From Anaerolineae bacterium (GTDB lineage: Bacteria; Chloroflexota; Anaerolineae; UBA4142): a DNA stretch of 11,316 nucleotides. The stretch lies in assembly GCA_027457205.1 (NCBI GenBank), contig DAIDTM010000160.1, positions 1 to 11,316 on the forward strand, read 5' to 3'. Numbering within the stretch: the stretch's first letter is position 1; the number at the start of each line of letters is the position of its first letter. Position numbers and translations under genes: made by a program. This document shows positions 1 to 7,781 of the stretch, in pieces. Under the pieces are notes generated by a model, which was not told the DNA's origin, ran no database searches, and was given only the letters and a program-made list of their open reading frames with translations.

Positions 1-2
1 GG

Positions 3-959
3 TTTGACGCGAATTGGTATGTGAAGATCGCTCAGCGCGGCTACGCTGCAGACGACGGCAGTACGGTATATTTTCCAATGTATCCCCTGCTGATTCGATT
101 GACGAGCGCAGTGGCGGGCGATTCGATGTTTGCCGCGCTGCTGATTTCGAACCTCGCGCTCATCGGCGCGCTGTACGAGCTTTATCGGCTGACGGAAATG
201 TTTGCGGACGCGGCATCGGCTCGCCGCGCAGTCGCATATCTGCTGCTCTTTCCGACTGGATTCTTTTTAATGGCGGCATACACCGAGTCGCTTTTTCTCT
301 TCTTCGCTCTGGGTACATTCCTCTTCGCGCTGCGGCGGCGCTGGTATCTTGCGGTGCTGTTCGGCGCGCTTGCCGCGCTGACGCGGTTGCAGGGCGTGCT
401 GCTTGTCGCGCCGCTGGCGTATATGCTGTGGAGGGAAATCGAGGAAGCGAAGCGGGAAGGCACGTTGCGTATTGCGTATTACGCGTTACGTTTTGTTCCG
501 TTGCTGTTGATTCCGCTCGCGACTATTGCGTTCCTCGCCTTTACCAATCTTTCGCTTCTCGCGAGTTACGCGGGCGAGTTGCACGCGCGCTTTGTCCTGC
601 CGTGGGACAATCTCGCGGCATCGGTCGCGCGGCTGGCGAGCGGGCAGGGGAATTTGATCGACGCGCTGAACTTGCTGACGACGCTAGGACTGGGCGCTCT
701 GTTGGTTGCGGTGTGGCAGAAGCAGCCGCGCGAGTACGGGCTGTACGCGATCGCGATGTTTCTCGCGCCGCTCTTTCGCATGACCACGACACAGCCGCTC
801 GTCAGTATGGTGCGCTACGCGTTGGCGATATTCCCGGTTTTCATTTTGTGGGGAGTGTGGGGCAGAAACGCGTGGGTGAATCGGGCGATCATTTACCCTT
901 CGTTGCTCTTGCAGTTGTACCTGAGCGCGCAGTTTGTGATGTGGGGATGGGTGGGGTGA
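3..959 (+). CDS. PIG-V-like GT-C mannosyltransferase, 5' partial
   Basis: Polytopic membrane glycosyltransferase related to PIG-V (GT76), a family that transfers mannose from a lipid-phosphate donor on the non-cytoplasmic face. The frame is open to the left edge. The first in-window residues read FDANWYVKIAQRGY, the family's first-loop motif with its likely catalytic Asp (residue 2 counted from base 3), so the GTG at 21 is internal and the true start lies upstream. A second signature, YFPMYPLLIR, follows at about residues 23-32, then LLLFPTG (80-86), YTES (93-96) and LTRLQG (126-131). At least seven hydrophobic segments follow in the 318 residues seen. The stop overlaps the next gene's start in a GTGA, implying coupled translation. 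Donor and acceptor are not readable; PIG-V homologues in bacteria are mostly uncharacterised. The family call is fairly firm, the sugar is a guess. Confidence 0.86.
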   Translation, partial: FDANWYVKIAQRGYAADDGSTVYFPMYPLLIRLTSAVAGDSMFAALLISNLALIGALYELYRLTEMFADAASARRAVAYLLLFPTGFFLMAAYTESLFLFFALGTFLFALRRRWYLAVLFGALAALTRLQGVLLVAPLAYMLWREIEEAKREGTLRIAYYALRFVPLLLIPLATIAFLAFTNLSLLASYAGELHARFVLPWDNLAASVARLASGQGNLIDALNLLTTLGLGALLVAVWQKQPREYGLYAIAMFLAPLFRMTTTQPLVSMVRYALAIFPVFILWGVWGRNAWVNRAIIYPSLLLQLYLSAQFVMWGWVG

Positions 960-2638
960 ACCACCGCCCAACGCGCCGCGAATGGCTGTTCGCATTCTTG
1001 ATTGCAGCGATTCTCACCGCGTTGCTGCAGATTCCCTACGTGCTTGGCTACGCGCTGGCGCGACCCGGTACCGAATTTACCGGTTTGATGATCAACGTCG
1101 AGGACGGCAGTTATCTTTCGGCAATCGGTCAGGGCATTGCTGGCGCGTGGCTGTATCACACGCCGTTCACAACTGAGCCGCACGCGCCGGCGTTCATCGA
1201 AGTATTTTACCTCGCGCTGGGGCATCTGGCGCGCGCGCTGAATCTCTCGGCGGTGGCGATGTGGCATGTCGCGCGCGTTGCTGCGGATCTAATTTTGTTT
1301 TTGGCTGTCTTTGGATTCATCTCGTTTTTCCTCGACTCGCCAGCGCAGCGCCGCATCGCGTATCTGGCCGCGCTCTTGAGTGCGGGGATCGATCTGTTGC
1401 GGTTGCCGTTCGATCCACCGAGCATGTTCGAAGCCGTTCCGGTAGACTTGCACATCCCCGAGGCACACCTGTTCTTCAGCGCGCTGACCTACCCGCACTT
1501 TGCGATTAGCGTCGCGCTCGTTCTCGCGACCTTTTGGCTTTTGCTGCGCGCACTGTCGGCGTCAGGCAAAACGCAATGGGCATTCGCATTCGGGGCAGCG
1601 GTTGGAAATGTGCTCATCGGAATTGTGTATCCCTTCTTGATCTATCTGATGGTCGCCGTGATGGGCGCATACTACTTGTTTCTGGTGTGGCGGCAGCACC
1701 AAGTTCTCTGGCGGGAGGCGGCGGCACTCTGTCTGGCTTTTGCAGTCCCCGCGCCGCTTTTCGTCTATTACCAGTATGCGCTGATGACCAACCCGGTATT
1801 GCAAATCTGGAACGCGCAAGCCGTAACGCTCTCACCCAATCCAATTCATTTCGTCTTGACCTACGTGACGCTGCTGCCGTTTGCGCTGTTGACGCTTCGT
1901 CCGATCGCGCAGATGGAAGAACAGCGCAAGCGCGCCACGGCGTTTCTATGGGTCTGGGTTTGCGCGGTTGCGCTTTTGCTGTATACTCCGATTACCCAAC
2001 AGCGGCGATTTGTCGAAGGCGTCCAGGTTCCACTCGCCATTTTGGCGACGCTCGGTTTGTTCGAGGTGGCGCTGCCCTGGCTCGCGCGCACGCGCGTCTT
2101 TGTCGCGCTGAGCCGGCGTCCCAGCTACAGCGTCGCGGGCTTGCAGCGATTGGTCGTCGTTGGCTGGATTGCTGTTGCCAGTCTGACCAGCGTCTATGTC
2201 TGGCTCAGCAGCGTCGCGCTGTTGGCGTTCGAGCAACCCTATCCACTCTTTCGTCCAGTCGCGGAGATTCAGGCAATGGACTGGCTGGGCGATCATACGG
2301 TGCGGAATGCCAGCATCTTTTCCTCTTATTGGAGCGGCAGCTTTATTCCAGCGCGCGCCGGCAATTCCGTCTTTATCGGACAGCGGTACGAGACGATTCA
2401 CTTTGACGATAAGCGACGCGCATCGGAAAAGTTCTTCGCCGCATCGACTGACGATGCGTGGCGCGCAAACTTGCTGCGTCAGTACGGCATTGCCTACCTT
2501 TTCTACGGACGCGGTGAACGCGACTTGGGTCAGTTCGATCCCGCGCGCGCCAGTTATCTTCAACTGGTCTTTTCGAACGACGCGGCGCAGATTTACCGCG
2601 TCGATATTCCATCGGCGTCCTCGGGGCTACCTCTATGA
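956..2638 (+). CDS. large GT-C-type membrane glycosyltransferase with C-terminal soluble domain
   Basis: About 560 residues with many membrane helices, resembling uncharacterised bacterial GT-C proteins. After helix 1 (about 11-35) the first outer loop carries NVEDGSYL, with E49-D50 where GT-C enzymes keep catalytic acid residues. TTEPHAPAF follows at 72-80 and resembles a substrate-loop motif. Residues about 441-560 form a non-membrane tail with PARAG (465-469), YET (478-480) and YLFYGRGERDLG (514-525), presumably on the outer face. I chose the GTG at 956 because it gives a GTGA overlap with the previous stop, as at other junctions here; ATG 947 is the alternative (three residues longer), and no strong Shine-Dalgarno decides between them. 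The same frame is open far upstream, back to about base 14, but that stretch lies over the PIG-V gene and does not look like protein. It ends in an ATGA overlap with the GT2 gene. Donor and acceptor unknown. Confidence 0.84.
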   Translation: MNHRPTRREWLFAFLIAAILTALLQIPYVLGYALARPGTEFTGLMINVEDGSYLSAIGQGIAGAWLYHTPFTTEPHAPAFIEVFYLALGHLARALNLSAVAMWHVARVAADLILFLAVFGFISFFLDSPAQRRIAYLAALLSAGIDLLRLPFDPPSMFEAVPVDLHIPEAHLFFSALTYPHFAISVALVLATFWLLLRALSASGKTQWAFAFGAAVGNVLIGIVYPFLIYLMVAVMGAYYLFLVWRQHQVLWREAAALCLAFAVPAPLFVYYQYALMTNPVLQIWNAQAVTLSPNPIHFVLTYVTLLPFALLTLRPIAQMEEQRKRATAFLWVWVCAVALLLYTPITQQRRFVEGVQVPLAILATLGLFEVALPWLARTRVFVALSRRPSYSVAGLQRLVVVGWIAVASLTSVYVWLSSVALLAFEQPYPLFRPVAEIQAMDWLGDHTVRNASIFSSYWSGSFIPARAGNSVFIGQRYETIHFDDKRRASEKFFAASTDDAWRANLLRQYGIAYLFYGRGERDLGQFDPARASYLQLVFSNDAAQIYRVDIPSASSGLPL

Positions 2639-3333
2639 AATTATCCATCATCATTCCGGTCTACAACGAAGAATCCACCATAGGCGAATTGATCGACCGC
2701 GTTGTCGCCGTCAAGCTCGACGCTGTCGAGCGCGAGATCATCGTCGCGAATGATGGCTCGACGGACGCGAGCGCGCTCATTATCGAGGAACATCGCCAGT
2801 CGCAGCCCGAATTGTTGCAAGTCTACTCGATGCCGATCAATCTTGGCAAGGGCGCGGCGATTCGCCTCGGCTTGTACCACGCCGCCGGCGATGTCATTCT
2901 GATTCAGGACGCCGACCTCGAACTTGATCCGAACGAGTACGGTCGCCTGCTCCAGCCGATCCTCGACGGCAAGACGGACGTGGTGTACGGTTCGCGCTTT
3001 CTCAACGCGCGGCGGCGCGGCATTCCGCTACGAACGCGTCTGGCGAATGGATTCCTCACCGCGCTGACGAATCTTCTCTTCGGCGTGCGGCTTACGGATA
3101 TGGAGACGGCGTACAAAGTGTTTCGCCGCGATGCGCTGAAAGGCGTGCGGCTGCGTTGCGTCCATTTCGATTTTGAGCCGGAGATTACGGGACACTTGGC
3201 GAAGGCAGGGCATAGGATCGTCGAAGTGCCTATTTCCTACAACCCGCGCCGCGCCGACGAGGGCAAAAAGATTTCGTGGGTCGATGGAATCGAAGCGATT
3301 TACACGTTGCTGCGCGTGCGGTTTTCAAAGTAG
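2635..3333 (+). CDS. GT2 polyprenyl/dolichyl-phosphate sugar synthase (DPM1-like)
   Basis: A 232-residue GT-A fold transferase of family GT2, of the dolichyl-phosphate mannose synthase/polyprenyl-phosphate glucosyltransferase type. It should move a sugar from GDP-mannose or UDP-glucose to a polyprenyl phosphate at the cytoplasmic membrane face, supplying donors for GT-C enzymes. Visible landmarks: SIIIPVYNEE at the N-terminus (4-13), NDGSTD (39-44), the metal-binding QDADLE with D92 and D94, GSRF (119-122), TDMETAYKVFR (154-164) and a basic RRADEGKKISW stretch (205-215). There are no membrane segments, so it is the short soluble DPM1-like form, not the longer GtrB/DPMS form with C-terminal helices. 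It starts at an ATGA overlap with the preceding GT-C gene. Position amid eight GT-C genes supports a donor-making role. Whether the sugar is mannose or glucose cannot be decided by eye. Confidence 0.93.
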   Translation: MKLSIIIPVYNEESTIGELIDRVVAVKLDAVEREIIVANDGSTDASALIIEEHRQSQPELLQVYSMPINLGKGAAIRLGLYHAAGDVILIQDADLELDPNEYGRLLQPILDGKTDVVYGSRFLNARRRGIPLRTRLANGFLTALTNLLFGVRLTDMETAYKVFRRDALKGVRLRCVHFDFEPEITGHLAKAGHRIVEVPISYNPRRADEGKKISWVDGIEAIYTLLRVRFSK

Positions 3334-3336
3334 GAG
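3333..3336 (+). promoter_or_regulatory. ribosome binding site for the gene at 3342
   Basis: GGAG, 5 nt before ATG 3342, starting on the last base of the preceding TAG stop. It decides the start against the longer open frame from 3276. Confidence 0.75.
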
Positions 3337-3341
3337 TCTTG

Positions 3342-4955
3342 ATGCATCGCAACGCGACACTAGCTGCTCTAGTTGTCGTCCTCCTGATCGGTTTAGCGCC
3401 TCGACTGTGGGTGCTTTCCACCGGACCGGGAACCATTGTGCAGTACGTTCCCGACGATGCGTTTTACTATTTCCAGATTGCCCGTCACATCGTCGCCGGG
3501 AACGGATCGACCTTCGATGGCGTGTACATGACGAACGGCTATCACCCACTGTGGATGGGCTTGTTGCTTCCGTTCGCGGCGTTCTTTGCGTCGCCACTCG
3601 CATTCCTCAAAGCCGGGCTTGCGGCGGCAATCGCGTTCAATTTGATCTGCGCAGTCCTGCTTTATCGGTTGGTGCGTCGAACGACCGGGATCGGATGGCT
3701 TGCCGTAGCAGGCAGCGCGGCGTATTTTCTCAATTCGCAAGCCATCTTGTCCAGTTTAGATGGACTTGAGACCAGCGTCAGTTCACTCCTATTTATCATT
3801 CTGTTGTATCTGACATTGAGCGGGCGGATGTTTCGCGGCGATCTCGTCCATCTTGCGCGCTACGGAATCATTCTCGGCTTGCTTTTTCTATCGCGCACCG
3901 ACAATGTTTTCTATCTGGCGGCGTTTTTCTTGGTTGCGCTTTTTCAAATACCGCAGCAGCATCGACTATCGCGTAGCGCTGTTCTTCTCGGGGTCGTCGC
4001 GCTGATCGCCAGTCCGTGGTTGTTGTGGAATCTGTTCCGCTTCGGGGCGATTGTCCAAAGTAGCGGACTTGCCTATCCATACATGCAGCACATTGCCTAC
4101 CTGAACGAAGGACACACGACATTGGGTATGTGGTTGTGGAGTCTCATGTATTTTGTTCTCTACCTCGCGATGTGGTTCAATGAGCACCTGGGATTCCCTT
4201 TTGTGTTTTTTCAAACCACTCTTACGTTCTCTCTCTTGGTCATCGCGCGGCGCCGAAACGAGCGCGATCCGCAGACCCGCTTGGCAGTATGGACCATCCT
4301 CGCGCTCTGGGTGGCTGGCATCCTGTTGGTTTTTGTCCATACCTTTGTGAGATGGTACCCGCGCGTTTGGTACTTTGACCAGCTGATCGTTCTCTCAGCA
4401 TTCACGTTCTGTCTAGCATTTGCGTTTCTCGATCTCAAGCAGAAATTAGTCTTGCTCGTCCGATCCATCGAGCGACGGCTACCTGACCGCGCGGTGTGGA
4501 GGAAAACAGTTGGCGCGATCGCGGTGATAGCGGGTGCAGTATCGATAGCATTTCTAGTTTTCACATCGGCGATTCAGCCGCCTTACCCGCATCAAATCGA
4601 GATGCTGGATGCCGCGGAGTGGTTGCACGAAAATCTCGGCAAGGGAGAGTCCGCAGCGGCGTTCAATGCCGGCATCATGGCGTTCTTTTCGGGTCGGCGT
4701 GTTGTCAATCTCGATGGCGTTGTGAATAATGCGGCGTACACCGCCTTCCTAAATGGAAACTTGGCGGGGTTGCTCTACGACTCCTCCGCGCGTTATTATC
4801 TTGATTTTGATCCGATCATGTTGCAGATGTACGCTCCATTCTTCGGCGAGATGAAAAATCGTGTTAGGATGGTCGCCATCCAAGCAATAAACCATCCGGG
4901 TGTGGATTGGTTAGGCGAGCCAATCCGGGTTTATCGCTTGGACAGACTGCCGTGA
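3342..4955 (+). CDS. GT-C membrane glycosyltransferase (RgtA/ArnT-like)
   Basis: A 537-residue polytopic protein of the GT39/RgtABCD-like class, expected to use a lipid-phosphate sugar on the outer membrane face. After helix 1 (about 6-26) the first loop has PDDAFYYFQIARHI, with the acidic pair D38-D39 at the usual GT-C catalytic place. STFDG (56-60) and TNGYHPLW (64-71) follow, a strong signature of this uncharacterised bacterial group. LSRTDN lies at 183-188. Helices continue to about residue 410; the C-terminal part is mainly soluble and contains NLDGVVNN (456-463). The frame is open upstream to 3276, but the ATG at 3342 is preferred because GGAG at 3333-3336 sits 5 nt before it, and translation further upstream overlaps the GT2 gene and is not hydrophobic. 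It lies 8 nt after the GT2 stop, so both are probably co-translated. Substrate unknown. Confidence 0.88.
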   Translation: MHRNATLAALVVVLLIGLAPRLWVLSTGPGTIVQYVPDDAFYYFQIARHIVAGNGSTFDGVYMTNGYHPLWMGLLLPFAAFFASPLAFLKAGLAAAIAFNLICAVLLYRLVRRTTGIGWLAVAGSAAYFLNSQAILSSLDGLETSVSSLLFIILLYLTLSGRMFRGDLVHLARYGIILGLLFLSRTDNVFYLAAFFLVALFQIPQQHRLSRSAVLLGVVALIASPWLLWNLFRFGAIVQSSGLAYPYMQHIAYLNEGHTTLGMWLWSLMYFVLYLAMWFNEHLGFPFVFFQTTLTFSLLVIARRRNERDPQTRLAVWTILALWVAGILLVFVHTFVRWYPRVWYFDQLIVLSAFTFCLAFAFLDLKQKLVLLVRSIERRLPDRAVWRKTVGAIAVIAGAVSIAFLVFTSAIQPPYPHQIEMLDAAEWLHENLGKGESAAAFNAGIMAFFSGRRVVNLDGVVNNAAYTAFLNGNLAGLLYDSSARYYLDFDPIMLQMYAPFFGEMKNRVRMVAIQAINHPGVDWLGEPIRVYRLDRLP

Positions 4956-4958
4956 GGT

Positions 4959-4971
4959 CTGCATCATGCAG
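4959..4971 (+). repeat. short perfect inverted repeat
   Basis: CTGCA-TCA-TGCAG forms a 5-bp stem with a 3-nt loop (a 6-bp palindrome around one base). It includes the ATG of the mini-ORF at 4966 and directly follows its ribosome site, so it could mask that start. No T-run follows, so it is not a terminator. Confidence 0.35.
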
Positions 4972-4992
4972 CGTCAGGAGTGGGGGGAGTGA
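4966..4992 (+). CDS. 8-codon leader-like mini-ORF
   Basis: ATG CAG CGT CAG GAG TGG GGG GAG then TGA encodes MQRQEWGE. GAGGT at 4954-4958 lies 7 nt before the ATG, a good ribosome site, and the stop overlaps the GTG start at 4989 as GTGA. The next gene's own AGGAG site lies inside it. It could couple translation across the 33-nt gap, or be chance or the tail of a lost gene. Expression is not shown. Confidence 0.3.
   Translation: MQRQEWGE
4976..4980 (+). promoter_or_regulatory. ribosome binding site for the gene at 4989
   Basis: AGGAG, 8 nt before GTG 4989. It favours this start over GTG 4980, which would overlap the site. Confidence 0.72.
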
Positions 4993-6140
4993 AACAGATT
5001 GTCCAATGGAGCGTGCTGGGACTCGCGTGCGTTATGCTCTTGGCGCTTCAGCCGCCATTGCCGCCGCGGATTGGTCAGGTTGATTTTCCGGCGTATTGGA
5101 GCGCGAGTTTTCTGGCAGCGCGAGGGCAGAATTTTGCCGACCCGGCGCGGCTGTTTCAGATCGAAAAGGAACTGACGACGTGGCCCGAGAACTTTCCGAT
5201 GGTAACGTGGAATCCGCCCTGGCTGCTTCCCTTGTTGATCCCGTATACTTGGGTCTCGTTCGCGCGCGCGACGTGGTGGTGGTTGTTGACGAACATTGTA
5301 CTGGTGTTCGGTAGTGCCGTTGTTTTGTGGCAGATCAGCGCGTCGAACGACCGGACGCGACGGCTCGCCTGGCTTGCGCCTCTGCTTGCTTTTGCGTATT
5401 CCCCCACCCTTATCGCGTTGATTGCCGGACAGATTAACCTGATCGTGCTGGCTGGTCTTGCGGGATTCCTCTTCTTTCGCACGAGGCATCAATATATGCG
5501 CGCGGGCATTTCGCTCGCGATGACGTCGGTCAAATTCCATTTGGTGTACCTCACCCTCGCGATCGTACTGCTTGATGATTTGCGGATGCGCCGTTGGCGC
5601 ACGCTAGCGGGTTTCTTCGGAACGCTCTTGGTCCTGACCGCGATCGTTTTCGTATTACGTCCAAGTTTCTTGCTCGATTACGCCGCGACGATCGGCGGCG
5701 GTGGACTGTTAGATTACCGGACGCCAACCCTGGGCGCGATTCTGGCTGCTCTTTCCGGGTGGAATGGATTCAAATTGATCGGCCTTGCGATTTTGCCGCT
5801 CGTAATTATCGTATGGTGGCGCGCCGGCTCGCGCTGGGATTTCCGTACTTGGATCGACGCCACGCTGTTTGTCTCCGTGATTGCTGCGCCCTTTGGATGG
5901 AGTTACGATTTTGTGGTGCTGATCGTGCCGCTGAGCCGGGTCGTCGTTTGGATCGTCGAAGGCAAGTTCAAGCGCGCCGACGCGCTGGCAATCGCCGCGT
6001 TGCTTCTGGTCGTCGATGTACTGATGTACTACGAGCGGATTATCAGCCCACCCGAAATCTACTTTTTCTGGGTCCCACTCGCGCTGGCAGCGGTGTACGC
6101 GTACGCGCAGACGCGCGAAGGCGAGATGGCGTATGCGTGA
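4989..6140 (+). CDS. DUF2029/GT87-like membrane glycosyltransferase
   Basis: About 383 residues, polytopic, of the DUF2029 (GT87) type; the characterised members are actinobacterial polyprenyl-phosphomannose-dependent mannosyltransferases. Helix 1 (about 4-21) is followed by the loop VDFPAYWSAS with D32 as probable catalytic Asp, then WNPPW. The family marks GQIN (147-150), VKFH with K182, and WSYD (304-307) are all present. GTG 4989 is chosen as start because AGGAG lies 8 nt upstream; GTG 4980 is an alternative in the same frame that overlaps that site. It follows the previous gene by 33 nt, a gap that holds a small leader-like ORF, and its stop overlaps the next gene by 8 nt. A role in outer-face sugar transfer is inferred from family and context; acceptor unknown. 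Confidence 0.87.
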   Translation: MKQIVQWSVLGLACVMLLALQPPLPPRIGQVDFPAYWSASFLAARGQNFADPARLFQIEKELTTWPENFPMVTWNPPWLLPLLIPYTWVSFARATWWWLLTNIVLVFGSAVVLWQISASNDRTRRLAWLAPLLAFAYSPTLIALIAGQINLIVLAGLAGFLFFRTRHQYMRAGISLAMTSVKFHLVYLTLAIVLLDDLRMRRWRTLAGFFGTLLVLTAIVFVLRPSFLLDYAATIGGGGLLDYRTPTLGAILAALSGWNGFKLIGLAILPLVIIVWWRAGSRWDFRTWIDATLFVSVIAAPFGWSYDFVVLIVPLSRVVVWIVEGKFKRADALAIAALLLVVDVLMYYERIISPPEIYFFWVPLALAAVYAYAQTREGEMAYA

Positions 6141-7746
6141 ATGGTTCCGACCACCGCGCGCCTACGTCCTCCTCTTCACGATCACGTTGCTCTTTCGCAT
6201 CGCAACCGCGCTGCCACTGGAGCAAACTGGCTATATGGACGCGTCCTACGCCGTTCACGTCGCGGAGAATCTGGCGCGCGGACGCGGTTTCGTCGAGGAG
6301 GTGCTGTGGAATTATCTCGACAACCCCGCCGGCTTGCCGCATCCAAGCAATTTGTACTGGATGCCGCTGCCCTCAATGCTGATCGCGCCGTTCTTCGTGG
6401 TGCTGGGCGACTCGTACCATGTGGCGCAAATTCCGTTCATTTTGATTTCATCGTTGCTCCCGCTCTTCGCGTTCTACCTCAGCCGCAAAATCTTTTCACG
6501 CGATGATTATGCCTGGGCGGCGGCGCTGTTCACCGCGTTCAGCGGATTTTACACGATCTACTGGGTCAGCCCGGACAATTTCGCGCCGTTCGCGCTGACG
6601 GCAGGTATTTGCCTCTACGTCATCGCGCGCGGCGTCGAGACGAGTTCGGCGCGCTACTTTTTTGCGGCAGGCATCCTTGCCGCGTTGAGCCACCTCTCGC
6701 GCGCAGACGGTGTGCTGCTCCTCGCCGTCGCGCCGCTCGCTCTGCTCATTCACCGTCCCACGCGGACATTCCGCGCGGTTGGACTGTTTACCGTTTACTG
6801 TTTACTGGGCTATTTGCTTGTCATGACGCCATGGTTTGTCCGTGACTATCTCGCCGTCGGCACGCCGTACCCCAGCGCCGGCACCAAGACGCTCTGGCTC
6901 ACCAACTACGACGAGTTGTTTCGTTTCACCGATGATATTACTCTGGCGCGTTACTTGGCGTGGGGTATCGGTCCCATCATCGGTTCCAAACTCCAAGCCG
7001 GCGCGCTGGATTTGCTCATCGTCGTCTTTGGCGCGCTGCAACTTTTCCTCGCGCCGTTCGCGGCGATCGGTCTATGGCGCATCCGACGACGCGTCGAGAT
7101 GCTGCCGTTCTTCCTCTACGCCGCGCTGCTCTATCTGGCGATGGCGCTGGTCTTCACCTTTCCCAGTTCGCATGGTAGTATGTTACATTCCGCCGCGGCG
7201 CTGATTCCATTTTTCGCGGTCGCCGTGCCGCCGGGCGTGGACGCGGTGGTCGAATGGATTGCGCGGCGGCGCAAGACCTGGCAGGCAGCGCAGGCGTCGC
7301 TCGTGTTCCGCGGCGGTTTTATCGCGCTGTCGATCTTCGTCAGCATCTTTCTATACGCGCAGGGTATCTGGCCCATCGTCAATCTGCCCAGCACGATTCC
7401 CCTGTGGAATCAGCGCGACGCGGCTTACCGAGACGTTGCGGCGTGGCTCGATCACCAAGGTGACCTCGGTCAGAACGCGCGCGGCGACGTGGTAATGGCG
7501 GTCGATCCACCGGCGTTGAGCAATCTCAGTCACCAGCGCGTTATTGCGATTCCCACGGACAATGTCGATGCGATCTTTGCCGCTGCACGCAAATACAACG
7601 CGCGCTATTTGGTTCTAGAGTACGATCATCCCGCGCCGCTGCGCGACTTGTTTCAGCAGCGCGTGACGATTCCCGGCTTGACGCGCGTGGCAGAGTTCCG
7701 CGACGCGCTGGATCGCCCGGTCACGCTGTACGAGATCACGCGATGA
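6133..7746 (+). CDS. GT-C membrane glycosyltransferase (GT39/ArnT-like)
   Basis: A 537-residue polytopic protein. The first outer loop after helix 1 (about 10-28) has QTGYMDASYAVHVAENLARG with D36 at the GT-C catalytic position. LWNYLDNP and PHPSNLYWMPLPS (69-81) then follow, an aromatic-rich loop characteristic of a group of GT39-like proteins. LSRADG occurs at 188-193, parallel to LSRTDN in the gene at 3342, so the two are distant relatives. Residues from about 424 to the end form a soluble tail. The ATG at 6133 makes an 8-nt overlap (ATGCGTGA) with the upstream stop; the ribosome site is weak (GAG at 6123-6125), fitting translational coupling. Base composition is rich in GCG/CGC codons. 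A 7-nt tandem repeat lies inside at 6784-6806. Likely transfers a lipid-linked sugar on the outer face; specificity unknown. Confidence 0.87.
   Translation: MREWFRPPRAYVLLFTITLLFRIATALPLEQTGYMDASYAVHVAENLARGRGFVEEVLWNYLDNPAGLPHPSNLYWMPLPSMLIAPFFVVLGDSYHVAQIPFILISSLLPLFAFYLSRKIFSRDDYAWAAALFTAFSGFYTIYWVSPDNFAPFALTAGICLYVIARGVETSSARYFFAAGILAALSHLSRADGVLLLAVAPLALLIHRPTRTFRAVGLFTVYCLLGYLLVMTPWFVRDYLAVGTPYPSAGTKTLWLTNYDELFRFTDDITLARYLAWGIGPIIGSKLQAGALDLLIVVFGALQLFLAPFAAIGLWRIRRRVEMLPFFLYAALLYLAMALVFTFPSSHGSMLHSAAALIPFFAVAVPPGVDAVVEWIARRRKTWQAAQASLVFRGGFIALSIFVSIFLYAQGIWPIVNLPSTIPLWNQRDAAYRDVAAWLDHQGDLGQNARGDVVMAVDPPALSNLSHQRVIAIPTDNVDAIFAAARKYNARYLVLEYDHPAPLRDLFQQRVTIPGLTRVAEFRDALDRPVTLYEITR
6784..6806 (+). 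repeat. 7-nt tandem repeat inside a coding region
   Basis: Three consecutive copies of CTGTTTA/CCGTTTA/CTGTTTA followed by a partial CTG. Three copies make 21 nt, so the reading frame of the GT-C gene at 6133 is kept; the stretch encodes part of a membrane helix (LFTVYCLLG). Confidence 0.6.
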
Positions 7747-7781
7747 TGCCGATGCTTAGAAAGCGCAGCCATGCTGTTTAA
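7743..7781 (+). other. possible displaced 5' end of the gene at 7771
   Basis: ATGATG at 7743 overlaps the previous stop in the ATGA arrangement used elsewhere in this operon. It encodes MMPMLRKRSHAV and then stops at TAA 7779-7781. The basic start LRKRSH looks like the cytoplasmic leader that normally precedes a first membrane helix. The next frame (+1) then carries the transferase at 7771. It may be the remnant of the original start after a deletion that removed helix 1 and shifted the frame. Whether it is translated is unknown. Confidence 0.35.

Noticed and set aside
14..955. Long plus-strand open frame over the PIG-V gene, continuous with the gene at 956
   Set aside because: Its translation is Arg/Ala/Cys-rich without helices or motifs, while the other frame gives clear PIG-V motifs. 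It is open only because of base composition; the real protein starts near 956.
1946..2563. Minus-strand open frame of about 205 codons
   Set aside because: It is antisense to the soluble tail and last helices of the gene at 956. The product is polar and low in pattern, with no motif, and no ribosome site was recognised.
4959..4971. Inverted repeat as a transcription terminator
   Set aside because: The stem is only 5 bp and no T-run follows; an operon break here is not supported.
5262..5272. Alternating CG run (also 11180-11193) as a special DNA structure
   Set aside because: Short and explained by Ala/Arg codons in GC-rich genes; nothing ties it to regulation.
4974..5540. Minus-strand open frame of about 188 codons
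   Set aside because: Arg/Gln/Pro-rich translation, opposite the strongly supported DUF2029 gene; a composition shadow.
5594..6382. Plus-strand open frame of about 262 codons across a gene junction
   Set aside because: Runs out of frame over two genes with family motifs; Arg-rich and without recognisable domains.
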